A stretch of 64,000 nt of DNA from Hallella multisaccharivorax DSM 17128 (GCF_000218235.1 NZ_GL945017.1:2111557-2175556); one strand, 5' to 3'; counted from the stretch's first letter, positions 7,900-17,502 are shown. Notes: generated from the sequence alone by a model not told the origin. A program made the numbers and translations.

Positions 7900-9174
7900 A
7901 TGAGCAACGGTAAAATAGATGTTCTGCTGGGTCTGCAGTGGGGCGATGAAGGCAAAGGAAAAGTCGTTGACGTCCTCACTCCGAGGTATGACGTGGTGGC
8001 ACGCTTCCAAGGCGGTCCCAACGCCGGTCACACACTGGAGTTTGAGGGACAGAAATATGTGCTCCGCAGCATCCCGTCCGGAATCTTCCAGGGAGGCAAG
8101 GTCAATCTCATCGGCAATGGCGTCGTGCTGGCTCCCGATCTTTTCATGGACGAAGCCAAAGACCTTGAAAAGAGCGGGCATGAGCTGCATTCACGCCTGC
8201 ACATTTCAAAGAAGGCACATCTCATCATGCCCACCCACCGTATTCTCGACCGTGCGCTCGAAGCTGCCAAAGGCAAGAATAAAGTGGGAACAACAGGCAA
8301 AGGCATTGGCCCCACCTATACCGACAAAGTGAGCCGTAACGGATTGCGTGTCGGCGACATCCTTGAAAACTTCAATGATAAATACAAAGCACACAAGCAA
8401 CGTCACTTACAGATGCTCAAGGCTCTGGGATGGACAGACTTCGAGGGCTTTGAGGCAACAGAGAAGAAATGGATGGAAGGCATAGAGTATCTGCGTCGAT
8501 TCCACATTGTGGACAGCGAGATAGAGATCAACAAACTGCTCCGTGCGGGGAAGACCATTCTCTGTGAGGGGGCCCAGGGGACAATGCTCGACGTCGATTT
8601 CGGAAGCTATCCCTTCGTCACATCCAGCAACACCATCTGTGCAGGCGCCTGCACGGGCCTTGGTGTCGGTCCCAATAAAATCGGCAACGTGTATGGCATC
8701 ATGAAGGCTTACTGTACCCGCGTAGGAGCAGGACCATTCCCTACCGAGCTATTCGACGAGACAGGGAAAACGATCCGTGACCTCGGTCATGAATACGGCG
8801 CCGTAACAGGACGAGAGCGCCGGTGTGGATGGATCGACCTTGTACAACTTCGTTATAGCATCATGATCAATGGCGTGACAGAACTCATCATGATGAAGAG
8901 CGATGTGCTCGATGGCTTTGACACCATTAAAGCGTGCGTGGCTTATCGCTTGCCCGACGGCACAGAGACACGTGACTTCCCGTATGAGATTGACGATGTG
9001 AAGCCCGTCTACAAAGAGATCAAAGGCTGGAAGACGGATATGACTCGGTTCTCGTCGCCAGACCAATTTCCACAGGAGTTCAAGGACTACATCACATTCC
9101 TGGAGCAGGAGTTGGAAACCAAGATAGGCATCATCTCCATTGGCCCTGATCGGGAACAAACCATTGAACTATAG
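7900..9174 (+). CDS. purA: Adenylosuccinate synthetase
   Basis: A 424-residue cytosolic enzyme joining IMP and aspartate with GTP to form adenylosuccinate, the first committed step to AMP. It starts with the catalytic LLGLQWGDEGKGKVVD (Asp and glycine-rich GTP loop). GPNAGHTLEF carries the catalytic His; GTTGKGIGPTYTDK and CEGAQGTMLDVDFG bind IMP, and VTGRERRCGWIDL lies near the C-terminal third. The length is normal. A 189-base gap with a possible structured RNA separates it from hisS. Confidence 0.97.
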   Translation: MSNGKIDVLLGLQWGDEGKGKVVDVLTPRYDVVARFQGGPNAGHTLEFEGQKYVLRSIPSGIFQGGKVNLIGNGVVLAPDLFMDEAKDLEKSGHELHSRLHISKKAHLIMPTHRILDRALEAAKGKNKVGTTGKGIGPTYTDKVSRNGLRVGDILENFNDKYKAHKQRHLQMLKALGWTDFEGFEATEKKWMEGIEYLRRFHIVDSEIEINKLLRAGKTILCEGAQGTMLDVDFGSYPFVTSSNTICAGACTGLGVGPNKIGNVYGIMKAYCTRVGAGPFPTELFDETGKTIRDLGHEYGAVTGRERRCGWIDLVQLRYSIMINGVTELIMMKSDVLDGFDTIKACVAYRLPDGTETRDFPYEIDDVKPVYKEIKGWKTDMTRFSSPDQFPQEFKDYITFLEQELETKIGIISIGPDREQTIEL

Positions 9175-9203
9175 CAATGCATAATTTGTGTTTTCTGTAT
9201 ACC

Positions 9204-9305
9204 GGATATTGATAGAGAGGCAGATACTGTACCCGTCTGCACTCCGGAGGGCAACCTTATGCTGCGGGTGAATTAAGAGATGCAGTAAGACCAGAGCTGT
9301 CATCC
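9204..9305 (+). ncRNA. Candidate rod-like structured RNA between purA and hisS
   Basis: About 100 bases that fold by eye into one long interrupted hairpin. Pairings from outside in: GGAT (9204-9207) with ATCC (9302-9305); GATAG (9211) with CTGTC (9297); TACTG (9225) with CAGTA (9283); ACCCG (9231) with CGGGT (9265); GCA (9239) with TGC (9260); and an apical AGG-GCAA-CCT. The size and rod shape recall bacterial 4.5S signal recognition particle RNA, and TCCGGAGGGCAACC loosely resembles its tip, but the GGAA tetraloop and AGCA loop are not exact. It could also be a leader of hisS. No clear promoter box precedes it. Confidence 0.4.
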
Positions 9306-9363
9306 CTACACCAAGTCCAAACAACACCAAAAGCAGTTATAATGACTTTTAATCGAAAGAATA

Positions 9364-10731
9364 ATGAGTTCAAACAAGCCGTCCATTCCCAAAGGCACCC
9401 GCGATTTCGGACCTGAGGAGATGGCAAAGAGAAACTATATTTTCAATACCATCAAGAGTGTCTATGCGCTTTATGGTTTCCAGCAGATAGAGACCCCTGC
9501 AATGGAGACTCTCCACACGCTGTTGGGCAAGTATGGCGATGAAGGCGACAAGCTCCTTTTCAAGGTTCTCAACTCTGGCGACTACCTGAAAGGCATCAAC
9601 GACGAGGAGCTTAGAGAGCGCGACGTACTGAAGCTGCAGACCCAGCTCTGTGAGAAAGGCCTGCGCTACGATCTTACTGTGCCTTTTGCCCGCTATGTAG
9701 TCATGCACCGTGAAGAACTTCAACTACCCTTCAAACGTTACCAGATCCAGCCCGTGTGGCGCGCTGACCGTCCGCAAAAAGGTCGCTACCGCGAGTTCTA
9801 TCAATGCGACGCCGATGTAGTGGGCAGCGACTCTCTACTCAACGAAGTAGAGCTGATGCAGATTGTCGATACAGTCTTTACAAAGTTCGGCATCCGCGTA
9901 GACATTATGATCAACAATCGAAAGATCCTTGCCGGTATAGCAGAGGTTATCGGTGAAGCCGACAAGATCGTAGATATCACGGTTGCCATTGACAAGCTTG
10001 AGAAGATCGGCATTGACAACGTGAATGAGGAACTACACAATGACGGCCTTCCAGAAGAAGCTATCGCGAAACTGCAGCCTATCATCAAGCTGCAGGGCTC
10101 TAACGATGAAAAACTCACCGTGGTAGCCGACTTCCTTAAGAGCTCTGAGATTGGACTGAAAGGCGTGGAGGAAACTCGTTTTATCCTTGACACTTTGAAA
10201 AACTCAAAACTCAAGAATGAGGTAGATTTGAACCTGACATTAGCACGAGGACTCAACTATTACACCGGTGCTATCTTCGAGGTAAAAGCCCTCGACACGC
10301 CCATGGGTAGCATTACGGGCGGCGGACGCTATGATAACCTGACAGGAATCTTTGGTATGCCAGGCCTCTCCGGCGTTGGTATCAGCTTTGGTGCCGACCG
10401 GATCTATGACGTGCTCAATGCCTTGGATCTCTATCCGAAGGAAGCAACGACAGCAACACAACTGCTTTTCATCAACTTTGGTGAGAAAGAGACAGCTTAC
10501 TGCTTGCCTATGGCAACAGAAGCACGCAGGGCCGGAATACGTACTGAGGTCTACCCTGACAAGGCAAAAATGAAAAAACAGATGAGCTATGCCAATGCGA
10601 AAGGCATCGCCTACGTGGCTCTCGCAGGTGATAACGAAATAGAACAGGGGAAGGTAACGCTCAAGAATATGTCAACAGGAGAACAACAACTGGTCACTGT
10701 CGGCGAGCTCATTAAGAAGATACTTGGATGA
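9364..10731 (+). CDS. hisS: Histidyl-tRNA synthetase
   Basis: A 455-residue class II enzyme charging tRNA-His. It starts with [12 protein letters not shown], the N-terminal family signature. Motif 2 is [19 protein letters not shown] (about residues 128-146), the histidine-binding segment is [15 protein letters not shown], motif 3 is [15 protein letters not shown], and an anticodon-binding domain occupies about 355-455. In the histidine-binding segment Asn takes the place of the Asp usual in other phyla, which I recall as common in Bacteroidetes. Length is normal. The next small gene starts one base after its stop. Confidence 0.96.
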   Translation: MSSNKPSIPKGTRDFGPEEMAKRNYIFNTIKSVYALYGFQQIETPAMETLHTLLGKYGDEGDKLLFKVLNSGDYLKGINDEELRERDVLKLQTQLCEKGLRYDLTVPFARYVVMHREELQLPFKRYQIQPVWRADRPQKGRYREFYQCDADVVGSDSLLNEVELMQIVDTVFTKFGIRVDIMINNRKILAGIAEVIGEADKIVDITVAIDKLEKIGIDNVNEELHNDGLPEEAIAKLQPIIKLQGSNDEKLTVVADFLKSSEIGLKGVEETRFILDTLKNSKLKNEVDLNLTLARGLNYYTGAIFEVKALDTPMGSITGGGRYDNLTGIFGMPGLSGVGISFGADRIYDVLNALDLYPKEATTATQLLFINFGEKETAYCLPMATEARRAGIRTEVYPDKAKMKKQMSYANAKGIAYVALAGDNEIEQGKVTLKNMSTGEQQLVTVGELIKKILG

Positions 10732-10732
10732 T

Positions 10733-10927
10733 ATGAATATAGACCAATATCGCAACAAAATTCTCGAAATCCTACTCAAGGCGCAGGATTCCAACGGCAA
10801 TAATCGGCTGACAGAGCAGGAAGCCCAAAGTCTTGCCAATGAGTTCAGTGATCAGGAACTCATGGATGGCATGGACTTCAATACACCAGAAGAAGTTGCC
10901 GATATGCTCCTTGAGTCAGGGCTATAA
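10733..10927 (+). CDS. Small acidic protein of unknown function
   Basis: A 64-residue, strongly acidic and probably helical protein (MNIDQYRNKILEILLKAQ...). The stretch DSNGNNRLTEQEAQ resembles an EF-hand-like loop but is too short to assign. The ATG at 10733 is one base after the hisS stop; an upstream TTG at 10724 would overlap hisS. It lies 19 bases before the sigma factor gene, so it is probably in the same transcript. No function is inferred. Confidence 0.6.
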   Translation: MNIDQYRNKILEILLKAQDSNGNNRLTEQEAQSLANEFSDQELMDGMDFNTPEEVADMLLESGL

Positions 10928-10946
10928 TGATTAGCTATATTTAACT

Positions 10947-11570
10947 ATGAAAGACCGGAAGACTATTGATCAGCTCATCAGTTCCAACCAAGGTTTTGTC
11001 GTCAGCATAGCTTCACACTACAAGCACCGCGGTCTCGACATGGACGACCTCATCAGTGAGGGGAACATAGGGATGTTGGCAGCCGCACGCGCTTTTGACC
11101 CTGCTCAGGGTAAGAGCTTTGTATCTTATGCTGCACCCTTTATCCGTAATGCTATCGGGAAAGCCATCGAACAGCAGTCTGGACTGTACAGGGTGCCGAG
11201 AGATGTAAGCAACCCCATTATAGAGAAGAAACGCTCACGCGCCTTGTCGATAGATGCGCCCGTAGGTGGCAGCACAGAGCTGAGCCTGGCCAGAGTCATA
11301 CCCGACAAGAACGCCGATGACCCAGAAAAGGTACTACAAAACAACATCTTAGGCAAGGAGCTAACTATTATCGTGAAAAACTTGCAACCAAGAGACCAGC
11401 ATGTCATACGGCGTTTCTACGGCATCGGTATGGAAGTAAGAACCATGGCAGAGATTGCCCAGGAGATGGGAATCAAACGAGAACGCGTCAGACAAATACG
11501 TGACCATGCTGTCAGGCAGATCCTGAAGGCTACCCATAACGCAAGGCTAAAAGACTATTTGAAAAACTGA
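10947..11570 (+). CDS. Sigma-70 family factor lacking region 1
   Basis: A 207-residue sigma factor. Region 2 is seen as DDLISEGNIGMLAAARAFDP and FVSYAAPFIRNAIGKAIEQQ (about residues 32-75, core binding and -10 recognition). A partial region 3 follows, then region 4 as MAEIAQEMGIKRERVRQIRD (about 165-185, the helix-turn-helix). It is shorter than the Bacteroidetes primary sigma factor (about 285 residues) and lacks regions 1.1 and 1.2, so it is likely an alternative factor. Its position after hisS gives no hint to its regulon. Confidence 0.88.
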   Translation: MKDRKTIDQLISSNQGFVVSIASHYKHRGLDMDDLISEGNIGMLAAARAFDPAQGKSFVSYAAPFIRNAIGKAIEQQSGLYRVPRDVSNPIIEKKRSRALSIDAPVGGSTELSLARVIPDKNADDPEKVLQNNILGKELTIIVKNLQPRDQHVIRRFYGIGMEVRTMAEIAQEMGIKRERVRQIRDHAVRQILKATHNARLKDYLKN

Positions 11571-11577
11571 ACACAAC

Positions 11578-12135
11578 ATGAAGTATTTCCTTCTTTCTGA
11601 CATCCATGGCTCACTTTCCCGCCTGAAAATTGCCCTCGACATTTACCATAAAGAGAAGTGCGACATGCTCCTACTCCTGGGTGACATTCTCAACTATGGC
11701 CCTCGAAATGGACTGCCGGAGGGACTTGATGCCCGTGGGGTAGCTAATGAACTGAATGTACTGGCGGACAGAATTGTAGCGGTACGTGGTAACTGTGACT
11801 CAGAAGTGGATCAGATGTTGCTCCAGTTTCCTATTACAAGTACATACTCTATCCTCGTTGACGAAGGCCGTGTTGTTCTGCTTACCCATGGTCACGTTTA
11901 CAACAAACAGACGCTGCCGCACGGTCGTTTTGATGCGATAATCTATGGCCACTCCCATCTGTGGGAATTATCAAAATTAACAAATAGCCTTGACAACAGT
12001 GAACTCATATGCTGCAACATAGGATCCATTACATTCCCCAAAGGAGGGCGGGTACCTACATTCGGCATCATGGACAATGGCGTCATCACTATTCGAGACC
12101 TTAACAACACAATCCTTGCAGAAACGAAAATATAA
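11578..12135 (+). CDS. yfcE: YfcE-type metallophosphoesterase
   Basis: A 185-residue calcineurin-like phosphodiesterase with all five metal-binding motifs in order: SDIHGS (about residue 8), GDILNYGP (about 36), VRGNCDSE (about 65), THGHVYN (about 103) and YGHSH (about 123). The family hydrolyses phosphodiesters with two metal ions; the physiological substrate is unknown. It begins 7 bases after the sigma factor gene, so it is likely cotranscribed. Confidence 0.92.
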   Translation: MKYFLLSDIHGSLSRLKIALDIYHKEKCDMLLLLGDILNYGPRNGLPEGLDARGVANELNVLADRIVAVRGNCDSEVDQMLLQFPITSTYSILVDEGRVVLLTHGHVYNKQTLPHGRFDAIIYGHSHLWELSKLTNSLDNSELICCNIGSITFPKGGRVPTFGIMDNGVITIRDLNNTILAETKI

Positions 12136-12196
12136 CCTCCTGCCAACGTCCTCGCTGCCCGATTATGAAAGGAACTAACAAAACCAAGAAAGCATT

Positions 12197-14554
12197 ATGA
12201 ATAAGATCCTGAAAAAAGCCCAATTCTCGGAAAAGGTTTATTACCTCGAAGTAGAGGCACCGCTGATTGCGCGGAGCTGCAAACCGGGCAACTTTATCAT
12301 TATTCGGGTAGACAACCTCTCTGAGCGTGTGCCCTATACGATTGCCAAGAGCGATCCCATTAAAGGTACACTATCGCTTGTCGTACAAGAGGTCGGCCTC
12401 TCGTCCACCAAATTGTGCCAACTACCCGAAGGGGCTTATGTACAGGACATCGTCGGACCACTGGGCACACCCTCAAGGATAGAGAAATACGGCACTGTAG
12501 TGTGTGCAGGAGGCGGTATAGGAATAGCTGCCATCCTCCCGATTCTCACTGCACTGCATAATGCAGGTAACAAAGTGGTTTCTGTTCTCGCAGGTAGGAC
12601 AAAGAATCTTATCATCCTTGAAGATGATGTCAGGGCGAACAGCGACGAAGTCATCATCATGACCGATGACGGCTCATATGGAGAGAAAGGCGTTGTGACT
12701 GTTGGTGTCGAAAAGGTCATTAAGCGCGAGCATGTCGATAAAGTGTTAGCTATCGGTCCTCCTATGATGATGAAGTTCACATCCTTGCTGGCTAAGAGCT
12801 ATAATATCCCTAATGATGTGTCTCTCAATACCATTATGGTTGACGGTACAGGGATGTGCGGCGCATGCCGTCTTACTATTGGGGGCAAGACACGTTTTGT
12901 CTGTATAGATGGTCCTGAATTCAACGGAGATGAAGTGGACTGGAACGAGATGCTGAACCGAATGAATACATTCAAAGGGGTCGAGCATGAAGAAATGCAG
13001 CACTGGCATGATAGTGGAGAACCTGAAATTGGTGTTGTTCCTGATAACGCTGTGCAGGCCTATCAAGTCGAATGTGAGACCTCCTCGTCCGAGGCTGACA
13101 GTAATGATGAGCTCACCGACCGTACTGCCGCCTGGCGTGAAAGTCTCCGGAAGACAAAGAAACCAAAGGAGCGCATGGCTATCCCACGGGTCAAGATGCC
13201 TGAGCTTGATCCGTCCTATAGAGCTACCACACGTTTGGAAGAGGTAAATAAAGGGCTGACTGCCGAAATGGCACAACAAGAAGCACAACGCTGCCTTGAC
13301 TGCGGAAAACCTTCTTGTGTAGAAGGGTGCCCTGTCCATATCAAGATTCCCGATTTCATCAAGAACATTGAGCGTGGCAATTTCCTTGGTGCAGCCACCG
13401 TGCTCAGACAGACTTCAGCACTACCTGCTGTGTGCGGTCGTGTCTGTCCGCAAGAAAAGCAGTGTGAGAGTAAGTGTGTTCATGTCAAGATGAATGAGCC
13501 CGCTGTGGCTATTGGCTATCTCGAACGCTTTGCCGCTGACTATGAACGTGAGCATGGCAACGGAAAACTGCCGGTCATGGCTCCTGGAAATGGAATCAAA
13601 GTGGCAGTAATTGGTAGTGGGCCCGCAGGATTGAGTTTCGCAGGTGATATGGTAAAGAGAGGATTTGAAGTCTATGTCTTTGAAGCTCTACACGAAATTG
13701 GCGGCGTTTTGAAATATGGCATTCCCGAATTTAGACTGCCCAACAAAATCGTTGACTCCGAGATTGATACTCTCAGACGTGAGGGCGTGCATTTCCAAAC
13801 CGATACCATTGTCGGCAAAACCATTACAATAGACGAACTTGAAAATAATGGTTTCAAGGGATTCTTTGTTGGCTCGGGAGCCGGATTGCCAAACTTCATG
13901 GGCATCCCCGGAGAAAATCTTATCAACGTGATGTCTTCCAACGAGTATCTTACCCGTGTCAACCTTATGGATGCTGCCAATCCTGATACCGATACTCCTA
14001 TCAACATTGGCAAGAAAGTTATTGTAGTGGGTGGAGGGAATACAGCCATGGACTCATGTCGTACTGCTAAACGACTTGGTGCTGATGTTACACTCGTCTA
14101 CCGGCGCTCAGAAGTGGAGATGCCTGCACGCCTCGAAGAAGTAAAACATGCTAAAGAGGAAAGAATTCACTTCCTCACACTTCATAACCCCAAAGAGTAT
14201 ATCGCTGATGAGCAAGGACGTGTATGTGCAGCCGTACTTGATGTCATGAAACTTGGTGAACCCGACAATTCTGGGAGACGCAGACCTATTCCTACAGGAG
14301 AGACCTTGAATGTCGATTGTGACCAAGTGATTGTAGCAGTTGGAGTATCCCCCAATCCTCTTGTCCCCAAATCAATCCCCGGATTGGAATTGGGCAGAAA
14401 GAATACGATTGTCGTGGGTGACGACATGCAGTCCTCACGACAGAACATTTATGCAGGAGGGGATATCGTTCGTGGTGGAGCCACTGTAATTCTTGCTATG
14501 GGCGATGGCAGACGTGCAGCAGCCAATATGGCAGAACAACTCCTGACAAAATAA
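12197..14554 (+). CDS. NfnA-NfnB type fusion: PyrK-like FAD/2Fe-2S domain plus GltD-like subunit
   Basis: A 785-residue fusion. Residues 1-about 270 are a ferredoxin-reductase-like FAD/NAD domain related to PyrK, with FAD-contacting RVPYTIAKSD, the glycine-rich AGGGIGIAAILP and a 2Fe-2S cysteine cluster DGTGMCGACRLT. A linker follows (about 270-330). The rest is a glutamate-synthase-small-subunit/GltD-type domain with cysteine motifs CLDCGKPSC, EGCPVHI and CGRVCPQEKQCESKC for 4Fe-4S clusters, an FAD loop VIGSGPAGLSFAGD and an NADPH loop VVGGGNTAMD. By analogy with NfnAB it may couple NADH, NADPH and ferredoxin. It is usually two genes; the fusion keeps the subunits one to one. Confidence 0.85.
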   Translation: MNKILKKAQFSEKVYYLEVEAPLIARSCKPGNFIIIRVDNLSERVPYTIAKSDPIKGTLSLVVQEVGLSSTKLCQLPEGAYVQDIVGPLGTPSRIEKYGTVVCAGGGIGIAAILPILTALHNAGNKVVSVLAGRTKNLIILEDDVRANSDEVIIMTDDGSYGEKGVVTVGVEKVIKREHVDKVLAIGPPMMMKFTSLLAKSYNIPNDVSLNTIMVDGTGMCGACRLTIGGKTRFVCIDGPEFNGDEVDWNEMLNRMNTFKGVEHEEMQHWHDSGEPEIGVVPDNAVQAYQVECETSSSEADSNDELTDRTAAWRESLRKTKKPKERMAIPRVKMPELDPSYRATTRLEEVNKGLTAEMAQQEAQRCLDCGKPSCVEGCPVHIKIPDFIKNIERGNFLGAATVLRQTSALPAVCGRVCPQEKQCESKCVHVKMNEPAVAIGYLERFAADYEREHGNGKLPVMAPGNGIKVAVIGSGPAGLSFAGDMVKRGFEVYVFEALHEIGGVLKYGIPEFRLPNKIVDSEIDTLRREGVHFQTDTIVGKTITIDELENNGFKGFFVGSGAGLPNFMGIPGENLINVMSSNEYLTRVNLMDAANPDTDTPINIGKKVIVVGGGNTAMDSCRTAKRLGADVTLVYRRSEVEMPARLEEVKHAKEERIHFLTLHNPKEYIADEQGRVCAAVLDVMKLGEPDNSGRRRPIPTGETLNVDCDQVIVAVGVSPNPLVPKSIPGLELGRKNTIVVGDDMQSSRQNIYAGGDIVRGGATVILAMGDGRRAAANMAEQLLTK

Positions 14555-14573
14555 TAGAAGTAACCATTTTATC

Positions 14574-15701
14574 ATGAGAAAGATTTTATTTCTTTTACTG
14601 TCCATAACGCTTACCTTACCATTGACTGCACAGAAGAAGAAAACTGTGCCAGCCAAATCTAAAGTACAGGAAAACATGCCAACTGCTGGAATCAAGCTGT
14701 TTAAAAGCATGCTGCCAGCTACTGCCAAGGTAATGTTTATTGACAGTATAGTCGTGGATAAAAACGACTTTCTCAAACATGTACCATTGGGTAAAGAAGC
14801 CGGAACAATCTCGATATCAAACCCGCAAGCAGACTTCCTAAACCAGATGGGAGCTTATGAGAACGAATTGGGATTACAAAAGATCAGTGCCAAAGGCGAT
14901 TCTACTCATTCAGAGCTGTTTGCTCAGACAAAGTTAGGAAACGAATGGAGCAAGGGCACGCAACTCACAGACTTTAATCATCAGCAATACTGGAGACAGA
15001 ATTACCCATTTCTTTCTTCCGATGGCATAACACTCTTCTTTTCCGCTGAAGGCAGTGAGAGCATAGGAGGAAGAGATATTTTCATGAGTACATTTGACTC
15101 TGACAAGGCTTCCTGGTATAAACCTCAAAACGTTGGTTTGCCGTTCAACTCCACAGCTAATGATTACCTGCTTGCCATTGATGACCTTGATTCCCTTGGA
15201 TGGCTTGTCACCGACCGCCGCCAGCCTAAAGACAAAGTCTGCATCTATACTTTTGTTCCCACTGAAACAAGACAGAACTTCAATGGCGATGATCTTGACG
15301 ATGAAAAGTTAATGCCTTATGCACGACTATTGGATTTGAAGGCGACCTGGCGTTTTGGAAATCGTGATGCCGCCATGAAAAGATTGACAAGTCTTCTAAA
15401 AAGAAATAGGAAGAGTTCATCAAATGCAAGCTCAATGGCATTTATCGTAGACGACCATACCATTATCACTTCAATCACACAATTCAAGAAGGAAAAGAGT
15501 CGACAGCTTTATCAACAACTCACAGAACTGCACCAGATGAGAACAACAGAAGCCTCAAAACTTGATTCCATGCGTAAGGATTATCATAACGGAAACAAGA
15601 ACCTTGCTATAGATATTCTCAAGTCGGAAAAACTATTAGAGCAGTATCAAAAAGAAATACGGGAAACTGAAAGACTAATACGAAAGACAGAACAACAATG
15701 A
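14574..15701 (+). CDS. Secreted protein with PD40-like repeats and a C-terminal coiled coil
   Basis: A 375-residue exported protein. Signal peptide residues 1-about 20 (KILFLLLSITLTLPLTAQ). The middle (about residues 140-240) contains NYPFLSSDGITLFFSAEG followed by GRDIFMSTFD, typical of PD40/WD40-like beta-propeller repeats found beside TolB and OmpA proteins. The last 70 residues are Lys/Glu/Gln-rich and probably a coiled coil. There is no lipobox, so a periplasmic or surface location is likely. It overlaps the next gene by 4 bases (ATGA), so the two are translationally coupled. No specific function can be given. Confidence 0.7.
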   Translation: MRKILFLLLSITLTLPLTAQKKKTVPAKSKVQENMPTAGIKLFKSMLPATAKVMFIDSIVVDKNDFLKHVPLGKEAGTISISNPQADFLNQMGAYENELGLQKISAKGDSTHSELFAQTKLGNEWSKGTQLTDFNHQQYWRQNYPFLSSDGITLFFSAEGSESIGGRDIFMSTFDSDKASWYKPQNVGLPFNSTANDYLLAIDDLDSLGWLVTDRRQPKDKVCIYTFVPTETRQNFNGDDLDDEKLMPYARLLDLKATWRFGNRDAAMKRLTSLLKRNRKSSSNASSMAFIVDDHTIITSITQFKKEKSRQLYQQLTELHQMRTTEASKLDSMRKDYHNGNKNLAIDILKSEKLLEQYQKEIRETERLIRKTEQQ

Positions 15702-16585
15702 ACACATTAACAAACAACACATTCTACCCCGAATCGGAACTAGTCATCAACGGTGATGGTTCCATTTTCCATTTGCATCTCAAACCTGAACAACTGGCGG
15801 ACAAGGTTATACTCGTGGGAGATCCTGATCGAGTAAGCCTTGTAGCCTCCCACTTCGACAAGCAAGAATGCGAGGTCAACAATCGTGAGTTCCACACTAT
15901 CACCGGACACTATCATGGAAAACGGATCACTGCCCTCAGTACAGGAATAGGTTGCGATAATATTGATATCGTCATGAATGAGCTTGACGCTCTGGCAAAT
16001 ATTGACTTCAAAACAAGAACAGAGAAAACTGCACACCACTCCCTTACTCTTGTACGCATTGGCACCTGCGGAGGGCTACAGCCCAATACTCCTACGGGAA
16101 CTTTCATCGCCAGCCTGAGGAGCATTGGATTTGATGGCTTGCTCAATTTCTACGCAGGCAGGGATAAGGCATCCGACCTTCAGCTTGAAGCAGCCTTCAA
16201 AAAGCATGTCGGATGGAATCTCAAGATGGGAAACCCCTATGTGGCCTGTGCTGACAACAACTTGATTGACCAAATTGCAGGCGATGACATGGTTCGTGGT
16301 ATAACCATCGCATGTGGAGGTTTCTTTGGACCTCAGGGAAGGAAACTACGTCTGCCGCTCATGGATCCGGATCTCAACGAAAAGATAGAGAGCTTTGAAT
16401 ATAATGGATTGCATGTCGATAACTTTGAGATGGAGTCGTCAGCTCTTGCCGGACTGGCTACACTGATGGGGCATCACGCAATGACCTGCTGTATGGTTAT
16501 TGCCAACCGCCGAGCAAAGAAGATGGATACTGACTATAAGGGAGATATTGATGAACTTGTCACCCTTGTACTTGAAAGGATCTGA
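15698..16585 (+). CDS. Nucleoside phosphorylase, uridine-phosphorylase-like
   Basis: A 295-residue enzyme of the PNP/UDP family that splits a nucleoside with phosphate to base and ribose-1-phosphate. Motifs: ILVGDPDRVSLVA (phosphate binding, about residues 40-52), STGIGCDNIDIV (about 84-95), LVRIGTCGGLQ (about 117-127) and DNFEMESSALAGLA (about 240-253, ribose-binding Met-Glu). The sequence is closer to uridine phosphorylase than to PNP, but the base preference cannot be proven. A bidirectional terminator follows. Confidence 0.85.
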   Translation: MNTLTNNTFYPESELVINGDGSIFHLHLKPEQLADKVILVGDPDRVSLVASHFDKQECEVNNREFHTITGHYHGKRITALSTGIGCDNIDIVMNELDALANIDFKTRTEKTAHHSLTLVRIGTCGGLQPNTPTGTFIASLRSIGFDGLLNFYAGRDKASDLQLEAAFKKHVGWNLKMGNPYVACADNNLIDQIAGDDMVRGITIACGGFFGPQGRKLRLPLMDPDLNEKIESFEYNGLHVDNFEMESSALAGLATLMGHHAMTCCMVIANRRAKKMDTDYKGDIDELVTLVLERI

Positions 16586-16609
16586 TCAATTCCATTCATA
16601 TTCTAAAAA

Positions 16610-16650
16610 ACGCAGACTTTTCACTGTGTATAATACAGATAAGTCTGCGT
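16610..16650. terminator. Bidirectional intrinsic terminator
   Basis: ACGCAGACTT (16610-16619) pairs with AAGTCTGCGT (16641-16650), with a small inner CTGT/ACAG stem. A-rich and T-rich flanks on both sides let it end transcription of the phosphorylase gene (plus) and of the glutaredoxin-like gene (minus). Confidence 0.85.
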
Positions 16651-16668
16651 CTTTTCTATTTTAGTGTT

Positions 16669-16986
16669 CTAACACCCTGTTCCGTCAATCCGGCAGGCAT
16701 TTCCTTCCGTTTCGCCTTCCGAAAGCGGGACAAGTCCAACATCTGTGGATTTGAGTGTTATGCTCCCATCCTCCAACACATAACAGGGCACACCCACATC
16801 TCCAATTCGCCTCGACTCCTCAAATGCAGGATTGTTGTCGCGCAGTTTCAGAAAACGTTTCAGGTTCAAGATATGCTCACCAATGTCAACAATCTTGAAC
16901 TTCTTCTTTAGTTCTTCACTTTGCTCTATCTGTGCTTCCACATACTCGCAGTATGGGCAAGTCTTCATGGCATACATTGTTATCAT
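16669..16986 (-). CDS. Glutaredoxin-like thioredoxin-fold protein
   Basis: A 105-residue protein of the glutaredoxin/thioredoxin fold. The active-site motif is TCPYCEYVE near the N-terminus (CPYC at about residues 10-13), and a cis-proline segment VGVPCYVLEDG follows at about 65-75. It would reduce disulfides or carry out similar thiol exchange in the cytosol. The C-terminal Gly/Cys tail (RIDGTGC) is longer than usual. The start lies close to the end of a decayed transposase, so its original promoter may have been altered. Confidence 0.8.
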   Translation of the reverse strand: MITMYAMKTCPYCEYVEAQIEQSEELKKKFKIVDIGEHILNLKRFLKLRDNNPAFEESRRIGDVGVPCYVLEDGSITLKSTDVGLVPLSEGETEGNACRIDGTGC

Positions 16987-17022
16987 AATTTTACCAAATA
17001 GAGGTATACACGGCGGGCATCT

Positions 17023-17502
17023 TTATAACTTGTCGCCGGGGGTGTTCCGGTCCTGACCTGTCTTCTTGTTCTTCTCGGCTTCCGCTTTCCTGCGCTGTTC
17101 ATCCTTAAGAAGCTTCGTAGTCATTTCGTTGATTTCTTCCTCACTTATGCGCTTACGCACAGTAACGAAAAGAGAGGGATCGAATATAGGCTTGTCGGTC
17201 AATTCCGAGAGACCACACATATATTGCATATACGGATTCTCACGTATTATCTGTATAGTCTCCTCATCAGACAGATTAAGCTTGTGTTTGATGACCATGG
17301 CGCCTATAACCATGCGTGCCGGCTTGTTGCCAGCCCCCCGCTCATCGTTATGCAGTTTGGAGTTGTAAACCTTCTCCAACGCTGCCCAGGGAAGCATATC
17401 GCCGAGAACGACCCAACGGTTATGCTTATCCAAATCTTCAAACGAAGATTGGAACATATCCGGGGTCAATTGCTTGTTCTTATTCTACGATGTATACTTC
17501 AT
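17023..17502 (-). pseudogene. Decayed IS1182/IS5-type transposase N-terminal fragment
   Basis: The ancestral start appears to be ATG at 17500-17502, since MKYTS is followed by an in-frame TAG (17485-17487) and then by the readable MFQSSFEDLDKHNRWVVLGD. That leaves an N-terminal transposase region of about 148 residues with KHKLNLSDEETIQIIREN and FDPSLFVTVRKRI, typical of the InsH/DUF772 N-terminus. The frame ends at PGDKL, where intact relatives continue into the catalytic DDE domain, here lost. A TAnnTTTG box (17522-17529) sits upstream. It is a dead remnant. Confidence 0.8.

Noticed and set aside
9204..9305. Signal recognition particle (4.5S) RNA
   Set aside because: The rod shape fits, but the GGAA tetraloop with flanking AGCA loop is not exact, so I list it only as an unassigned candidate RNA.
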